Positions 9,678 to 18,795 of a stretch of DNA of 64,000 nucleotides are shown in pieces. The stretch is from Niallia sp. XMNu-256 (GTDB lineage Bacteria > Bacillota > Bacilli > Bacillales > Cytobacillaceae): positions 1,590,501 through 1,654,500 of the forward strand of contig NZ_CP137636.1 in NCBI RefSeq assembly GCF_036670015.1, in the 5' to 3' direction. The stretch's first letter is position 1. Each line of letters begins with the position of its first letter. Below the pieces are notes generated by a model. It saw only the letters and a list, made by a program, of their open reading frames with translations, had not been told where the DNA came from and did not search any database. The position numbers and the translations under genes were made by a program.

Positions 9678-10130
9678 CTATACTCTACTAAATCCTTCCT
9701 CATGTAGATATTCTGCAGCTTCACCATAAGAGTTGAAAGCTCCATCTAAATTGTTGCCTGCGTATACACTCCACATATCCTCTTCTTGCACAAGAATCAA
9801 GGTCTGATGATCTTGGTTAATCCATTTTTCTCTAGGTGCTTTAGTGGATATCTTTGGAGTTAACGAGAGAATTGATTTTTGAATAATGGTTCGAAGCTCA
9901 TCAGCAGAAAAATCACGGATGTTGACCATCCCTTTATCATTTTTTTTATAACCATTTAATTCTGCTCCATATACAAAACCATTCCCATTAGAATGTAAAT
10001 GATAGACTACATTCTTTTTATCTGATGCACTGGCTTCATAATGAAAATTAATTCTCCCCATAGACACATTTTTTCTCTCCAGTTCTGGGAAAGACTCAAT
10101 AATCGATAGTTTTTCTTCGAAAGTAAGCAT
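9678..10130 (-). CDS. Uncharacterised protein, 150 aa
   Basis: A soluble protein of unknown function with alternating strand-like segments ('GRINFHYEASASDKKNVVYH', 'GNGFVYGAEL') and a C-terminal 'WSVYAGNNLDGAFNSYGEAA'. No membrane segment or catalytic motif stands out. In the reading direction AGGTCCT precedes the ATG, a modest ribosome site. It probably shares a transcript with the 102-aa gene downstream on the same strand. It may belong to a Bacillus-specific group; I cannot name one. Confidence 0.6.
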   Translation of the reverse strand: MLTFEEKLSIIESFPELERKNVSMGRINFHYEASASDKKNVVYHLHSNGNGFVYGAELNGYKKNDKGMVNIRDFSADELRTIIQKSILSLTPKISTKAPREKWINQDHQTLILVQEEDMWSVYAGNNLDGAFNSYGEAAEYLHEEGFSRV

Positions 10131-10795
10131 AGGACCTCCAAGTATTTTAATTAAATAATTATATCATACCACCTGTTTTCTCAAAACTCCGTATGACTAC
10201 TGTTAATGATTCATTTTTGCCATGATTTGGATTCCCTTGTTCGTGTCATTTCTATCTGCATTTCGTTTATGGTTAAAAAAATGTTAGCATTTTTGCGAGG
10301 CTGTCAGTTACGCTTCCTCAAACAAAATGTGATTACTACCAACCATATGTTAAACTCGATAACCCAATAGATGGTAAGGATATAGTGGTAATTGGTAAGC
10401 GAAAACCATTCTTGAATTCATCTACTGACAAAAAAAGCTACAAAAGTACGAAGAAAAGTTTAGATTGCGTCAAGAAATCTATACACATTATTACAAAAAA
10501 TAAAACTAAAGGTAGCAATCATAACGATTATTTTGCTCTTCCGCAATGGACGATTTACTGTCCCACTATACACGAATTAAATGACAAAATAGACAAATCC
10601 GTTAAGGTTTAAAAAGTAAAAATCAATTATTAAAAACCGCACTTAGATACGTCACGTAGAACCGTATCATAAATGATGATAAAAGAGTGCAGATTTCTGC
10701 ACTCTTTTTGTTATCTTATTATTCTATATATTTAATCCGATAGAGCTTCGTTCTTTTGTTAAAAATAGTGGGACCGTCTAGAACTAACTTTTCAT
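10131..10795. other. Intergenic, one doubtful small frame
   Basis: No recognised gene. A 75-codon frame at 10385-10612 (plus) would need a GTG with poor spacing and has a lysine-rich, unrecognisable product, so I do not call it. The terminator at 10681 closes the stretch. Confidence 0.5.
10681..10708. terminator. Bidirectional terminator
   Basis: A perfect 12-bp stem (AAAAGAGTGCAG with CTGCACTCTTTT) on a 4-base loop. It should end the minus-strand MetE-like transcript and any plus-strand readthrough. Confidence 0.85.
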
Positions 10796-11977
10796 CTACT
10801 CGCCCCAGAATGCTTGGGCGATCTCTTGGCCTTGTTTGATTTTATTCCACTGTTGTTCGTGAGTAAGGTCATTTCCGCCGTCACATGATGCGAAACCACA
10901 CTGGTGTGAGAGGTATAGTTTGTCTTTAGGGATGTATTTTGCTGCTTCTTCAAGCTCTGCCAAAACCGCATCTTTATCAGCTAGAACAGATTTTTTCGAT
11001 GATAAGAACCCAATAACTACTTCTGTTTCAGGTTTATCTTTGAAAGATTCTAAGGCTACTAAGTTGCCTGCACGGTCATCGTCCCACTCTAGGTAGAAAC
11101 GGTCATAGTTTTGATTAGCTAAGAAGTAGTTAGCAACATGTTCATAAGAACCACCCATAGCATAACGAGAGCCGTAGTTACCACGACAGTTATGAGTATA
11201 TACTTTTAAGCCTTTTTCATGGGCATAGTCAACTACTGCATTGTTTAAGGAAACAAGCTTTTCTGCTTGTGCTTTAACAGTTTCGTCTGTAGCTCCAACT
11301 TGAGTATAGTAGCCAATTGGGTTGTCTTTTGAGAAGAGTGTCCAAGTACAGTCATCAAACTGAAGTATTTCACCACCCACAACTGTATACTCGTCTACGA
11401 ATTCTTTCCAAGCTTGAACTAAGCCTTCACCAAGATCATCTGTCGTTGGGTAAACATCGTTTGAATAACCGTTCTCGTTAGACATTGAACGCACAAATTC
11501 GTTATAAATTTGAGCAGGTGATGGAATGGTTAATTTAACTGAGTGATCCCCAGCTTCTTCACGAACACGTTTATAGTGATCGATGAAAGTATGGTTGTTA
11601 GAGTGAAGAGGAGCTACGACTTTGACGTCGATATCTTTACGAGTTTCAAATGTTCCTTCTTCAAAACCATCCGTATCATTTTGGAACTTCCAACCTGAAT
11701 CACCGATTGAACGCTCCACACCATCCAATCCCCAGACAAAGTCCAAGTGCCAAATAGAACGTTGGTATTCTCCATCCGTTACTTCTGGAATACCGGCTTC
11801 GATTTGCTTTTTGACAACTTCTGTAACGGCTTTTCCCTCTGTTTCTGCGTAGCCTTCTAAGTCATCATAGAATGGATAAGTTATATCATCTCGACTTTCA
11901 ATTTCGCGATTATAAGTTTGTAATTCATCTGGTCGTAAGAGCGAACCAACAAGTAAAAAACGTTCTGACCATGACAT
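10796..11977 (-). CDS. MetE-like cobalamin-independent methionine synthase homologue
   Basis: A 393-residue protein of the MetE C-terminal-domain family, like the short single-domain YxjG/YxjH proteins of Bacillus rather than the two-domain MetE of about 750 residues. Zinc-ligand regions are visible: 'THNCRGNY' near 270 and 'SHQCGFASCDGGND' near 362, supplying His and Cys ligands. The N-terminus has 'VGSLLRP', and 'VTDGEYQR' follows. Predicted role: methyl transfer to a thiol, probably for methionine recycling; the donor is unknown. In Bacillus relatives these genes often follow an S-box riboswitch, but I see none in the 366 bases upstream. A GGAAGTT-type ribosome site precedes the ATG. Confidence 0.88.
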   Translation of the reverse strand: MSWSERFLLVGSLLRPDELQTYNREIESRDDITYPFYDDLEGYAETEGKAVTEVVKKQIEAGIPEVTDGEYQRSIWHLDFVWGLDGVERSIGDSGWKFQNDTDGFEEGTFETRKDIDVKVVAPLHSNNHTFIDHYKRVREEAGDHSVKLTIPSPAQIYNEFVRSMSNENGYSNDVYPTTDDLGEGLVQAWKEFVDEYTVVGGEILQFDDCTWTLFSKDNPIGYYTQVGATDETVKAQAEKLVSLNNAVVDYAHEKGLKVYTHNCRGNYGSRYAMGGSYEHVANYFLANQNYDRFYLEWDDDRAGNLVALESFKDKPETEVVIGFLSSKKSVLADKDAVLAELEEAAKYIPKDKLYLSHQCGFASCDGGNDLTHEQQWNKIKQGQEIAQAFWGE

Positions 11978-12343
11978 TTAATCAACTTCCTTTCCCTTAA
12001 ATCTTTTGTTATATAAACACTAACATAACAACGAATTCATAGCGTAACACTTAAAAACTACCGTTTGTCATAGCTTTTATCTATATCATTCTAAGCTAAC
12101 TTCTTTCTTTTTTCGATGGATTCTTTTTGGGACTGGTTATTTATATTACTAGTTTTTATATGCCTTTCGGAGTTTTACAGAATAACTTTAAAATTTAAAT
12201 AATTTAATATGAATTAAAGCTTTGTTCCCTTCGTATACATTAAAACGTATGGACATACTCTCGATTCTGTTTCTTAAAGTTACATGGAATTTTTTTGGTG
12301 GGTATAATTTTATGATTTGTTAATAAGAATAGGGGGATTTGGA
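11978..12343. other. Divergent intergenic region
   Basis: A/T-rich, between the divergent MetE-like and DUF2935 genes. It must hold both promoters. No S-box or other riboswitch signature is seen. Confidence 0.5.
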
Positions 12344-13216
12344 ATGAATGGGGATCACAACTTATTACATGCTGATACGGGTGTTACATCTGGAAGGTTT
12401 GTTGAGCGATCATTAAATGAGATTCGTTTTTGGTCTAGAATCATGAAAGAACATTCTTTATTTCTTCGGTTAGGTTTTAGGGCAGAAGATACTCAATTAA
12501 TTCAAGAGGCCAACCATTTTTACCGAGTATTTGAACAGATAGAACAAGTTGCACATACTTACACCAATCAAACCGATCCTGAACAAATAAGAAGATTTAA
12601 TTCAGAAGTTCAACAAGCAGCAACTAATATTTTCGCATTTAAACGAAAAGTACTAGGACTAATTCTCGCATGTAAATTGCCAGGAGCCAATAATTTCCCA
12701 CTACTGGTTGACCATATAAGTAGAGAGGCAAATTATTTTAGAAAACGATTAATTGAATTAAACGAAGGAAAATTAAAACCACTACCAGATGCAATTATCA
12801 AGGAAAATGTTTTCTTTTTAAGAATTATGGCTGACCATGCGAAATTTATCGGACACCTTCTTGATCCATCAGAGAGAAAGCTTATTGATGTGGCTCGAAA
12901 CTTTAGTAATGATTTTGATGAATTGGTCTTTCAAGCTAGGGATTTAGAGGGGATGAGACCTCAATCTCAGACAATACCTCTTTTGGATCAATTCCTTGAT
13001 CAGAATAGAGTGTCTGTAGCTTCTCTTAGAGATTTCAAAAAAACGGCACGTGATTTAATTGAACAATGTAAAATAAAGAGTATCATTCATCCACTGTTAG
13101 CAGACCATGTTTTCCGTGAAGCAGATCGGTTCCTTGAAATTATTGATATGTTTGATGCTCATTTGACAAGTAATAACTCAAAAAAATTTAGAATAGAAGA
13201 GGATTTAGAGCAGTAA
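12344..13216 (+). CDS. DUF2935 helical protein
   Basis: A 290-residue, all-helical protein of the DUF2935 family found in Bacilli and Clostridia. It is built as two similar four-helix halves: 'ERSLNEIRFWSRIMKEHSLF' starts the first, and 'VFFLRIMADHAKFIGHLLDP' the second. Each half carries His/Glu residues ('KEHSLF', 'DHISREANYF', 'DHVFREADRF') that resemble metal sites of ferritin-like folds, though metal binding is not proven. I chose the ATG at 12344 because AGGGGG lies 8 bases upstream; an upstream in-frame TTG at 12317 has no ribosome site. No operon partners. Confidence 0.88.
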   Translation: MNGDHNLLHADTGVTSGRFVERSLNEIRFWSRIMKEHSLFLRLGFRAEDTQLIQEANHFYRVFEQIEQVAHTYTNQTDPEQIRRFNSEVQQAATNIFAFKRKVLGLILACKLPGANNFPLLVDHISREANYFRKRLIELNEGKLKPLPDAIIKENVFFLRIMADHAKFIGHLLDPSERKLIDVARNFSNDFDELVFQARDLEGMRPQSQTIPLLDQFLDQNRVSVASLRDFKKTARDLIEQCKIKSIIHPLLADHVFREADRFLEIIDMFDAHLTSNNSKKFRIEEDLEQ

Positions 13217-13270
13217 ATGTAAAGGTTCTTCTTCAAGTAAAAAAGTGTTATTTCAAGAATTAAGTGACTT

Positions 13271-13376
13271 TAGGAATAAGTATATTTTCTAGTTATTCCA
13301 TAATAGGGTGCTTTAATGAAGTAATGAAACAAGCCTAATTTCTTACTTTTATGTTAAGAAATTAGGTTTGTTATAT
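13271..13376. repeat. Dispersed repeat B, copy 1
   Basis: Shares 'GGAATAAGTAT', 'TAGTTATTC', 'ATAGGGTGCTTTAAT' and the hairpin 'AAGCCTAATTTCT' ... 'AGAAATTAGG' with 54516-54638. The hairpin followed by T-rich DNA could terminate transcription of DUF2935. Confidence 0.75.
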
Positions 13377-13600
13377 TTATACAACCCTTACTGGTAAAAT
13401 CGGAAATTTTGTATGCTAAGATTTTGGACGGACTATAAAAAATTTTATCTATTTGGACACGAAAATCAAATGTCGGGTTAAATTCAGGAACTACACGAAG
13501 GCCGGGTTATTTAGGGTTCCAACTTTTGTTCAATATATATCTTAAAGTTTATTAATGTGGATAGGCTTTTTTCATTTGATTATCTTTAGTAGAGATCGGG

Positions 13601-13667
13601 TATACGGCAAGCCTTCATACCGACCGATCCGATAATCTTTAAGGTCAAAGGCTAGGAAGACGGGTTT
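13601..13667. repeat. radC-associated structured repeat, partial copy
   Basis: 'ACGGCAAGCC', 'TCATACCGA' and 'CTTTAAGGTCAAAGGC' align in order with 61271-61340, the 3' part of the structured element upstream of the radC/JAB gene. Only about 65 bases remain here. Confidence 0.7.
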
Positions 13668-13720
13668 TCTAGATTCCTTTTACCATACTAACCTAACTCT
13701 TTATATAGATTAAATAAGGG

Positions 13721-13933
13721 GTGATTGAAGTCGATAAGCATTTGCAACAAACAATTGATATTAAATATTTGAAAATTAGTTCGATTATCAATGACGGAGT
13801 GTTGCAAATTGGTTGGGGATCTGGTCAAGATCAACGAGTCCCTCCTACTATAGTTGGAACTCCATTAGTTCTTCAAAGGGTCCCGCCAAAAACGCCAAAA
13901 ACATACGCTGAGGAGCTGTTCAGAAATCCTTAA
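13721..13933 (+). CDS. GerPB/GerPE-like short protein (tentative)
   Basis: A 70-residue protein. 'DIKYLKISSIINDGVLQIGWGSG' style sequence (quoted in parts: 'YLKISSIIN', 'GVLQIGWGSG') resembles the core of small GerP spore-germination proteins such as GerPB, which share 'I..I.I.SI..SSVLQIG'. GerP proteins help germinants cross the spore coat. The start is GTG 13721 after AAATAAGGG, so the spacing is tight and uncertain. The neighbouring YjcZ genes fit a sporulation setting. The C-terminal proline-rich half does not match GerP, so this may be a remodelled or truncated member. Confidence 0.45.
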   Translation: MIEVDKHLQQTIDIKYLKISSIINDGVLQIGWGSGQDQRVPPTIVGTPLVLQRVPPKTPKTYAEELFRNP

Positions 13934-14222
13934 GTTCTAATATCTTTATAAATAAATGGTTTATGAGATTTACCATAGCTATGATGTTGAATAACCAATC
14001 ACTTATCCATGTTCAGTAAATAGGTTGAAGATAAGTTTCTGTACATTTTTAAATGGCTAAGCCTATAGAAAATGCATTTTTTCTATGTCAAAATGTGCTT
14101 AGCGTATATTTTCCGCGAAATGTTGGCTATACCTCTAATAATCTCTATAACGCAACAGACCAATCCTTACAGAAAAACGAGTATCCTTCAGCTTTGGATG
14201 ATACCTTACCCTCAGGGCTGAA

Positions 14223-14411
14223 TCATGATACGGAACGATCACCAAAAAATACGGGCTGATTGAAACCTTCTTTTTGTGATAGTGCCAGAAAATAGGTAAC
14301 CCTAAACCATATTTGGGAGGCAAATCTCGAGGGTTCTAAATATACTACGAGTAAGCCTCCGATAATGATTAATAAAATAAACAACATAACGAGTAAAAAC
14401 CATGCTGTCAT
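14223..14411 (-). pseudogene. Frameshifted YjcZ-family micro-protein
   Basis: The first 20 residues ('[16 protein letters not shown]') are the hydrophobic helix of YjcZ proteins. Compared with the second cluster at 51.3 kb, where the same segment ends 'IIAGITYW' at a stop, the stop region here is altered by a small deletion and the frame runs on for 40 unrelated residues. The short tail-less form was probably the original product. It lies beyond the terminator of the previous gene. Confidence 0.55.
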
Positions 14412-14413
14412 TG

Positions 14414-14440
14414 AAAAAAGCCCTTTTAAGGGCTTTTTTT
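14414..14440. terminator. Terminator after YjcZ gene
   Basis: AAAAAAGCCC pairs with GGGCTTTTTT across TTTTAA, with T runs either way. The equivalent hairpin sits at 51429-51457 in the second cluster. Confidence 0.85.
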
Positions 14441-14569
14441 TTAACACCAGCAAACTGCACCAATGATAATTAACAAGATAAACAATACGATAATCAAAGC
14501 GAATCCACTGCCAAAGCCACAACCACCATATCCATAACCGCCATAACCGCAACCACCATATCCAAACAT
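14441..14569 (-). CDS. YjcZ-family sporulation micro-protein
   Basis: A 42-residue protein: a Gly/Tyr/Cys-rich head ('[20 protein letters not shown]') and one hydrophobic helix ('[17 protein letters not shown]'). This is the layout of the YjcZ family, small membrane proteins linked to sporulation in Bacillus. The head and helix together fill the whole protein, so the gene is complete. GGGAGG lies about 10 bases upstream of the ATG. It follows the 43-residue paralogue at 14610 on the same strand and ends at a terminator. The copy at 51456 has the same head but lacks the cysteines. Confidence 0.85.
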   Translation of the reverse strand: MFGYGGCGYGGYGYGGCGFGSGFALIIVLFILLIIIGAVCWC

Positions 14570-14609
14570 GGAAGAAAGTCCTCCCTTCATCGAGAAATTT
14601 ATTTATTTT

Positions 14610-14741
14610 TTAATAAAATCCGCCATAACCACCACAGAAACTAGACCCGATAATGATTAGGAGAATAAACAATACAATAAGTAAAGCAAATCCACTGCCA
14701 AAGCCAGCGCATCCAACTCCGCCATCTACAACTGCTCCCAT
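14610..14741 (-). CDS. YjcZ-family sporulation micro-protein
   Basis: A 43-residue protein with a Gly-rich head ('MGAVVDGGVGCAGFGSG'), the conserved helix '[18 protein letters not shown]', and a Gly/Tyr tail. It is a complete YjcZ-type gene with GGAGGAG 6 bases before the ATG. It is first in a small minus-strand cluster and is the counterpart of the gene at 51599. Such proteins are thought to sit in a spore or mother-cell membrane; their exact function is not known. Confidence 0.85.
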   Translation of the reverse strand: MGAVVDGGVGCAGFGSGFALLIVLFILLIIIGSSFCGGYGGFY

Positions 14742-15029
14742 ACTCTTCTCCTCCTTTCTCTAACCCTTATTAAAATATGCAAAAAGGAAAAATGTGTAAG
14801 GGCTTGACTACGTCACAGAATTTGAATTTCAAAACGAATCATGTAGGAAGGTGACCCATTTAAATAGCAATATATAAAACTATACGATTATTTTTTAGGT
14901 GGAAAGGACTGGGAGGGGGGCGAAAAACCGACGCTGAATCTGCTCAGCGGAATTCTATGTAAGCGAACACTTATCACTGTTTGTGCGAATTGTTTAGTCT
15001 CTCCCGAACAAAGAAAGGAGGGAGGGACA

Positions 15030-15440
15030 AAATCAAAACAGTTTATTGAATTTTAAGAATCAAAAAGGTGGATGGGGAAGAGAAGTTTATTGTTCGTTCA
15101 CCGGGAAATGCAGCGAAAATTGCTTCAGAGTTTATCGGCGATAAGAACAGAGAGGTATTTTAGGTGATGTGTCTGAATTCCAAAAATAGAGTAGTTTCCG
15201 TTCACAGTTGCCATGTTGGGGGATTGAATGTGAGCTTAGTGATTCCAAAAGAAGTGTTTAAGTCTGCAAACTTAAATAATTCTGCATCCATTATTTTTCA
15301 CCAACATCTAAGTTGAGATTCATATCCGAGCAGACAGAATATAGATGTAACCAAAAGATTAGCAGAATGCGGTAAGATCCTAGGGATTGATGTATTGGAC
15401 CATGTTATTGTAAATGCTAGGCTGGGTATTATAGTATGAA
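15030..15440 (+). pseudogene. Dead radC/JAB-domain gene
   Basis: Aligned to the gene at 61819, the order of blocks is the same: 'KFIVRSPGNAAKIASEFIGD', 'SKNRVVSVHSCHVGGLNVSL' style segments, 'NNSASIIF', then 'NVTKRLAECGKILGIDVLDH' (given in pieces here). The start codon is replaced, a TAG follows 'REVF', and the metal-binding His-x-His...Asp motif reads 'HQHLS' then a stop. The end still encodes the typical 'GYYSMKEKGYI', which the 61.8-kb copy lacks. The upstream 60 bases also match that copy. Confidence 0.8.
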
Positions 15441-16024
15441 AGAAAAGGGATACATCTGAATAGGAGGGAGAGCAATCTCCCTTTTTTTTACTCATTTTTA
15501 TATAAATAATAATGCTAATGATTATTAGATGTTAGGGAATTGTGCCATTTATGCAGTGAATCCAAGCCTTAGCGTTATTAACTACATTTCGTTTCCTGCC
15601 GACCCCTAATAGAAATAAAAAGCCCACTTAGTCGGACAACTAAGAGGGCAATTAGTCAATATTAGGAACTCTGTCCTGGTTACCATTCTATCACAATCGG
15701 ATCTTTCCTACAAAGCAATCGAAACCGCTCTTTTTTTACCCGTTTTAGGTCAGTTGAATAAAAGAAGGGGGAAAGACGTTTGCTGCTAATGACCATATGG
15801 CATCCTGTGAACGTGTTGGATAAAAATCTGCCAAAACCTTGATGAATCAACGATGTATAAAGGTATGCATAGAACCTAAAAGGCTCCGAAATGTTTGAAC
15901 TCTCCATATGCATGATTTCCTCGTTCTACATTACTGAATAAAATTAAATTTTGTATATGATCCTGACTATATTGCAGGCGTATAAAAAAATCACCTTAAA
16001 TAAGAGAGATTCATTACTTTTTAT
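15441..16024. other. Intergenic with hairpin and repeat
   Basis: No gene. A hairpin (GCCCACTTAGT ... AACTAAGAGGGC) lies near 15622-15650. The phrase 'ATGTATAAAGGTATGCATA' near 15853 recurs as 'ATGTATAAAGGTATGTATA' near 57379. Confidence 0.5.
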
Positions 16025-16189
16025 TTAATTGGCTAATTCTTCCAAAAAATGTACTTCTTCTTTTTTTACTAATTCAACATCAGGATTTATAGGTATTGAA
16101 TTTTCTTTTTTGATTTCTATTTGTCCATTCCCATATTCATATATAACCGTATAGATTTCATGATTATAGACCACCTTTTTACCTTGCAT
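16025..16189 (-). CDS. Small paralogous protein (54 aa)
   Basis: A 54-residue protein with two short beta-rich segments ('EIYTVIYEYGNGQIEIKK') and an acidic C-terminus ('VELVKKEEVHFLEEL'). A clear paralogue lies at 55144, with the same length and spacing, which argues that both are real genes. The pattern resembles small Bacillus proteins of unknown role that wrap a strand hairpin around 'YxNGxxEI'. AGGGGTG precedes the ATG. It is next to a DUF3231 scrap, as the other copy is near DUF3231. Confidence 0.7.
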   Translation of the reverse strand: MQGKKVVYNHEIYTVIYEYGNGQIEIKKENSIPINPDVELVKKEEVHFLEELAN

Positions 16190-16336
16190 AAAGCACACCC
16201 CTAACGTTCGGCTTTTCCTAATGTTATTGTAATAAAATTTAATTCATTGTTAGTATCTACCCGTGAAAAAATAAAGTGAAACTTTCTCTTGGAGAAAACA
16301 AACCAATAGTAGTATTCAAAGTAATCTCTACATAAG

Positions 16337-16378
16337 TGGAAAAAGGCACCTCCATTATTAGTAGGAAAGTGCCTTTAA
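16337..16378 (-). terminator. Hairpin terminator
   Basis: AAAGGCAC pairs with GTGCCTTT across a 19-base loop; on the minus strand the stem is followed by TTTTT. It would end the DUF3231 scrap. Confidence 0.6.
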
Positions 16379-16395
16379 TGTAGAGGAACACATAA

Positions 16396-16483
16396 GCATT
16401 TTATGGTTTGCATACAGGTTAGCAACATTTATTTTTCCCATTTCAGCAGATGTCAATTTAATCCGATCTTGACGATTCTCCAT
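16396..16483 (-). pseudogene. DUF3231 5' fragment
   Basis: 'MENRQDRIKLTSAEMGK' matches the conserved opening of DUF3231 proteins ('..I.LTSAEIA.LW..YM'), as in the gene at 53984. After about 20 residues the match fades and no long frame follows. A ribosome-like AGGGTG precedes the ATG. Confidence 0.5.
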
Positions 16484-17129
16484 TAACACACCCTCCTATT
16501 CAATATAGATAACGTTTCCAGAATAGAGGAAAAATATAATTTAACATCCGACTATATATCTGCTGGTGTAATAAACATTAGTAAAGGCTCCTTTTAGGTA
16601 AAATATGCTACTAGTAGGTATTTTCCATGTAATAAAGTTGGTAAAAACACAAAAAAACTTTCATTGAACCATCGAAAGGATCTATTGTTGAAAAACATTA
16701 TATAAACTTTATTTAAATTAAAAACTTGCCTTAATATGTCTAGTATAATGACATTTGTTTATATTTACTGTAAAATGGTTCCTATAAATTTATTTTATAT
16801 ATTATTATTTAAATATTTATATATTATTAACTATAGATGAATTTTTAAAGTTGATGATAGTGAAATCATTCTGCTTTTGAGTAAGGTTTATTAGAAAAAA
16901 CAATCTATGTTAAGAATTACAGGAAACAATTATTAACTATTATCTATTAAATAACGCACATAGACTTGTTTTATTTTGACTTAGATTACAAGGATCAATA
17001 GCTTTCAGAACTCGCTTTAGAAATTGATCCAAATACTCAAATGTTGAATTTAACAGTCTTTGCGGCAGGCTTTGAACGAATCATTGTACTAGTTTGATTC
17101 GGTGTTTATAACTTAAGGAGTTGGATATT
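16484..17129. other. A/T-rich intergenic region
   Basis: Very A/T-rich, with no intact gene. A 28-codon open stretch near 17010-17098 ('LALEIDPNTQMLNLTVFAAG') ends just before the ArsR gene and may be the tail of a lost upstream gene. Confidence 0.5.
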
Positions 17130-17453
17130 ATGGATCTTGAACTACAAGAATTTAAGGCAGAGTTTTTTAAGGCGCTTTCTCATCCCCTTCGTATTAAAAT
17201 TCTAGAAGAACTTTCCAAAGGCGAATTGGGTGTGAATGAACTTCAGAATGCTATTGGCAGTGACAGTTCTTCTACGGTGTCTCAACAACTTATGGTTTTA
17301 AGAAACAAAAATATTGTTGTTGGTACTAAAGAGGGTAATCGTGTTATTTATTCATTACGCGATCCTTTAATAAATGATTTGCTTTCTACTGCGAGGAAAA
17401 TTTTTAATAATCATTTAGCAGAGACCATTAACATACTTGATAAGTCGAGATAA
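17130..17453 (+). CDS. ArsR-family HTH regulator
   Basis: A 107-residue winged-helix repressor of the ArsR/SmtB family. 'FKALSHPLRIKILEELSKGE' near residue 15, recognition helix 'SSTVSQQLMVLRNKNIVVG', and the wing 'KEGNRVIYSLRDP' are all classic. No cysteine metal-binding motif (CxC) is present, so it may sense redox state or another ligand instead of arsenic or cadmium. The ATG at 17130 has AAGGAG nine bases upstream and is preferred to TTG 17121. No target gene is adjacent; 340-residue transporters usually paired with ArsR are missing here. Confidence 0.88.
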   Translation: MDLELQEFKAEFFKALSHPLRIKILEELSKGELGVNELQNAIGSDSSSTVSQQLMVLRNKNIVVGTKEGNRVIYSLRDPLINDLLSTARKIFNNHLAETINILDKSR

Positions 17454-18483
17454 TGAAGAGCCAAGAATTTCAGTAATTGGTGAAGCGTTAAATTTTCTAT
17501 TAAATTAATTTAAACTCACCACATAATGTACAGTAAAGTTTCATCATGATTTTTATTGCACGTTCAGGTATCTCCCTCGTAACTATACTGGTTCATCTAA
17601 ATAGTCGGTTTTTACATCTCCAGGCAGCATCATTTGCATCTGCAATAAACCTAGGACGCAAGCCATCCCCTAAAAAATGAAATGTCATATGATTTATTTC
17701 GACCGTAAAATCTAAGTATGTATCAACGATGTACAATAGAATTAGGAAAAATTATAAAAGGAGTCCACATCCTATAGGGATTCAGCTTTGTCCCTTGCCA
17801 TTAGTCTAAAGCCATAAAATTGCTAATGGAATATATAGCATTCTGTTTAAACGGAATGCTAAAATATCCTGTATTTGATGACTTATCTTCCATATTCCAA
17901 GAATTACGCTTATGATTGACTCAAAACTAGATTATCACAAAAATAAAGTTGATTAAAAAAATCAACTCTCTCCCTAAACTTACAATTCCCTGAGGGATGA
18001 TTATATATTTTCCGAAGGTTTTTTATGGTGTGATGAACAATACCATAATGGGGGGAGTAAAGTAACCATGGTTTTTGTCTATCTGTGAATATTTTGTGAC
18101 AATAATAAAAGAAAGGTTTTTTTGCTTTTTGCGAAAGCCTTTCAGTATTTCTGTCATGAACCTATATGCTGAAAAATCTTTAATATGGGGATTTTGGAGT
18201 CAGTTGGCAAGGACCAATCTTGAATACTTAAGGGGAATATAAAGTTTTAATTAATGAATGCAGTGATCATTAGCAAAAAAAAAATGAAAACGTTTTCCAG
18301 TTTTTTATTGACATTTTTACAATTAAAAATTATTCTGAATATATAGAAAAAGCAAGCACTATAACGATACAGTACTTGCAAGTATGTATAACGAATCACT
18401 TTTGTAAGCGTTATCTAACCTTTTACTGTGTCGTAAGCTTTAGAAATTATTTTAATTCTATGGATAATATGGTGGATGATAGT
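17454..18483. other. Long intergenic stretch before riboswitch
   Basis: About 1 kb with no supported gene. A palindrome (TAGCATTC ... GAATGCTA) lies at 17841-17866. A hairpin (GAAAGGTTTT ... AAAGCCTTTC) lies at about 18111-18143. Much of it reads as decayed DNA. Confidence 0.5.
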
Positions 18484-18667
18484 TGCAGGAGAGCGTTTTT
18501 TGTAAGCCGCCGAAGGAGCAAACTTCAACAAAGACCCTTGAAGTGAATCTCTCAGGTAGAAAAAACTGTAACTGGACACGACTCTGAAGAGTACGTATGT
18601 ATAGATACGTCACCGACGGGGAAGGGCTCTATTGAGCTAAACTCTCAGGTAAAAAGACAGAGAAGGG
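18484..18667 (+). promoter_or_regulatory. Tandem glycine riboswitch
   Basis: Two glycine aptamers in series. The first has GGAGAG, then 'GCCGAAGGAGCAA', then 'CTCTCAGG'. The second has 'GGACACGACTCTGAAGAG', 'CACCGACGGGGAAGGGC', then 'ACTCTCAGGTAAAAAGACAG'. These are the conserved bases of the gcvT-type class. A terminator follows at 18668. GACAGAGAA (18656-18664) can pair with TTCTCTGTC (18693-18701), an alternative to the terminator stem, so a glycine-controlled termination decision is plausible. The gene under control is a NorB-like exporter, not the usual gcvT or alanine/glycine symporter. Confidence 0.93.
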
Positions 18668-18707
18668 CAGAGAAACACATTATACTTGTGTTTTCTCTGT
18701 CCTTTTT
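18668..18707 (+). terminator. Riboswitch terminator
   Basis: CAGAGAAACACA (18668-18679) pairs with TGTGTTTTCTCTG (18687-18699), then TCCTTTTT. It is the expression-platform hairpin of the glycine riboswitch. Confidence 0.85.
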
Positions 18708-18795
18708 GCGTTGTGTTTTTTAGCTTATAGATCATCATCATGGGGAAACATAGTTAGTTCGATGGATAGTTAACCAAAAAAGGGAGAGGTTTACC

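Larger units (their letters stand above)
13217..13720. other. Repeat-rich intergenic stretch
   Basis: No gene. It contains dispersed repeat B copy 1 (13271-13376) and a partial copy of the radC-associated structured repeat (13601-13667). This marks the start of a block that resembles 51.3-55.3 kb. Confidence 0.6.

Noticed and set aside
10385-10612. 75-codon plus-strand frame
   Set aside because: GTG start with poor spacing, unrecognisable Lys/Ser-rich product, no neighbour context.
12000-12316. S-box (SAM) riboswitch before the MetE-like gene
   Set aside because: Expected from relatives, but none of the conserved S-box bases are present.
14053-14259. 68-codon frame opposite the YjcZ pseudogene
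   Set aside because: No ribosome site, and it overlaps the minus-strand YjcZ relic.
15680-15913. 77-codon minus-strand frame
   Set aside because: No homology, no ribosome site, lies in repeat-rich intergenic DNA.
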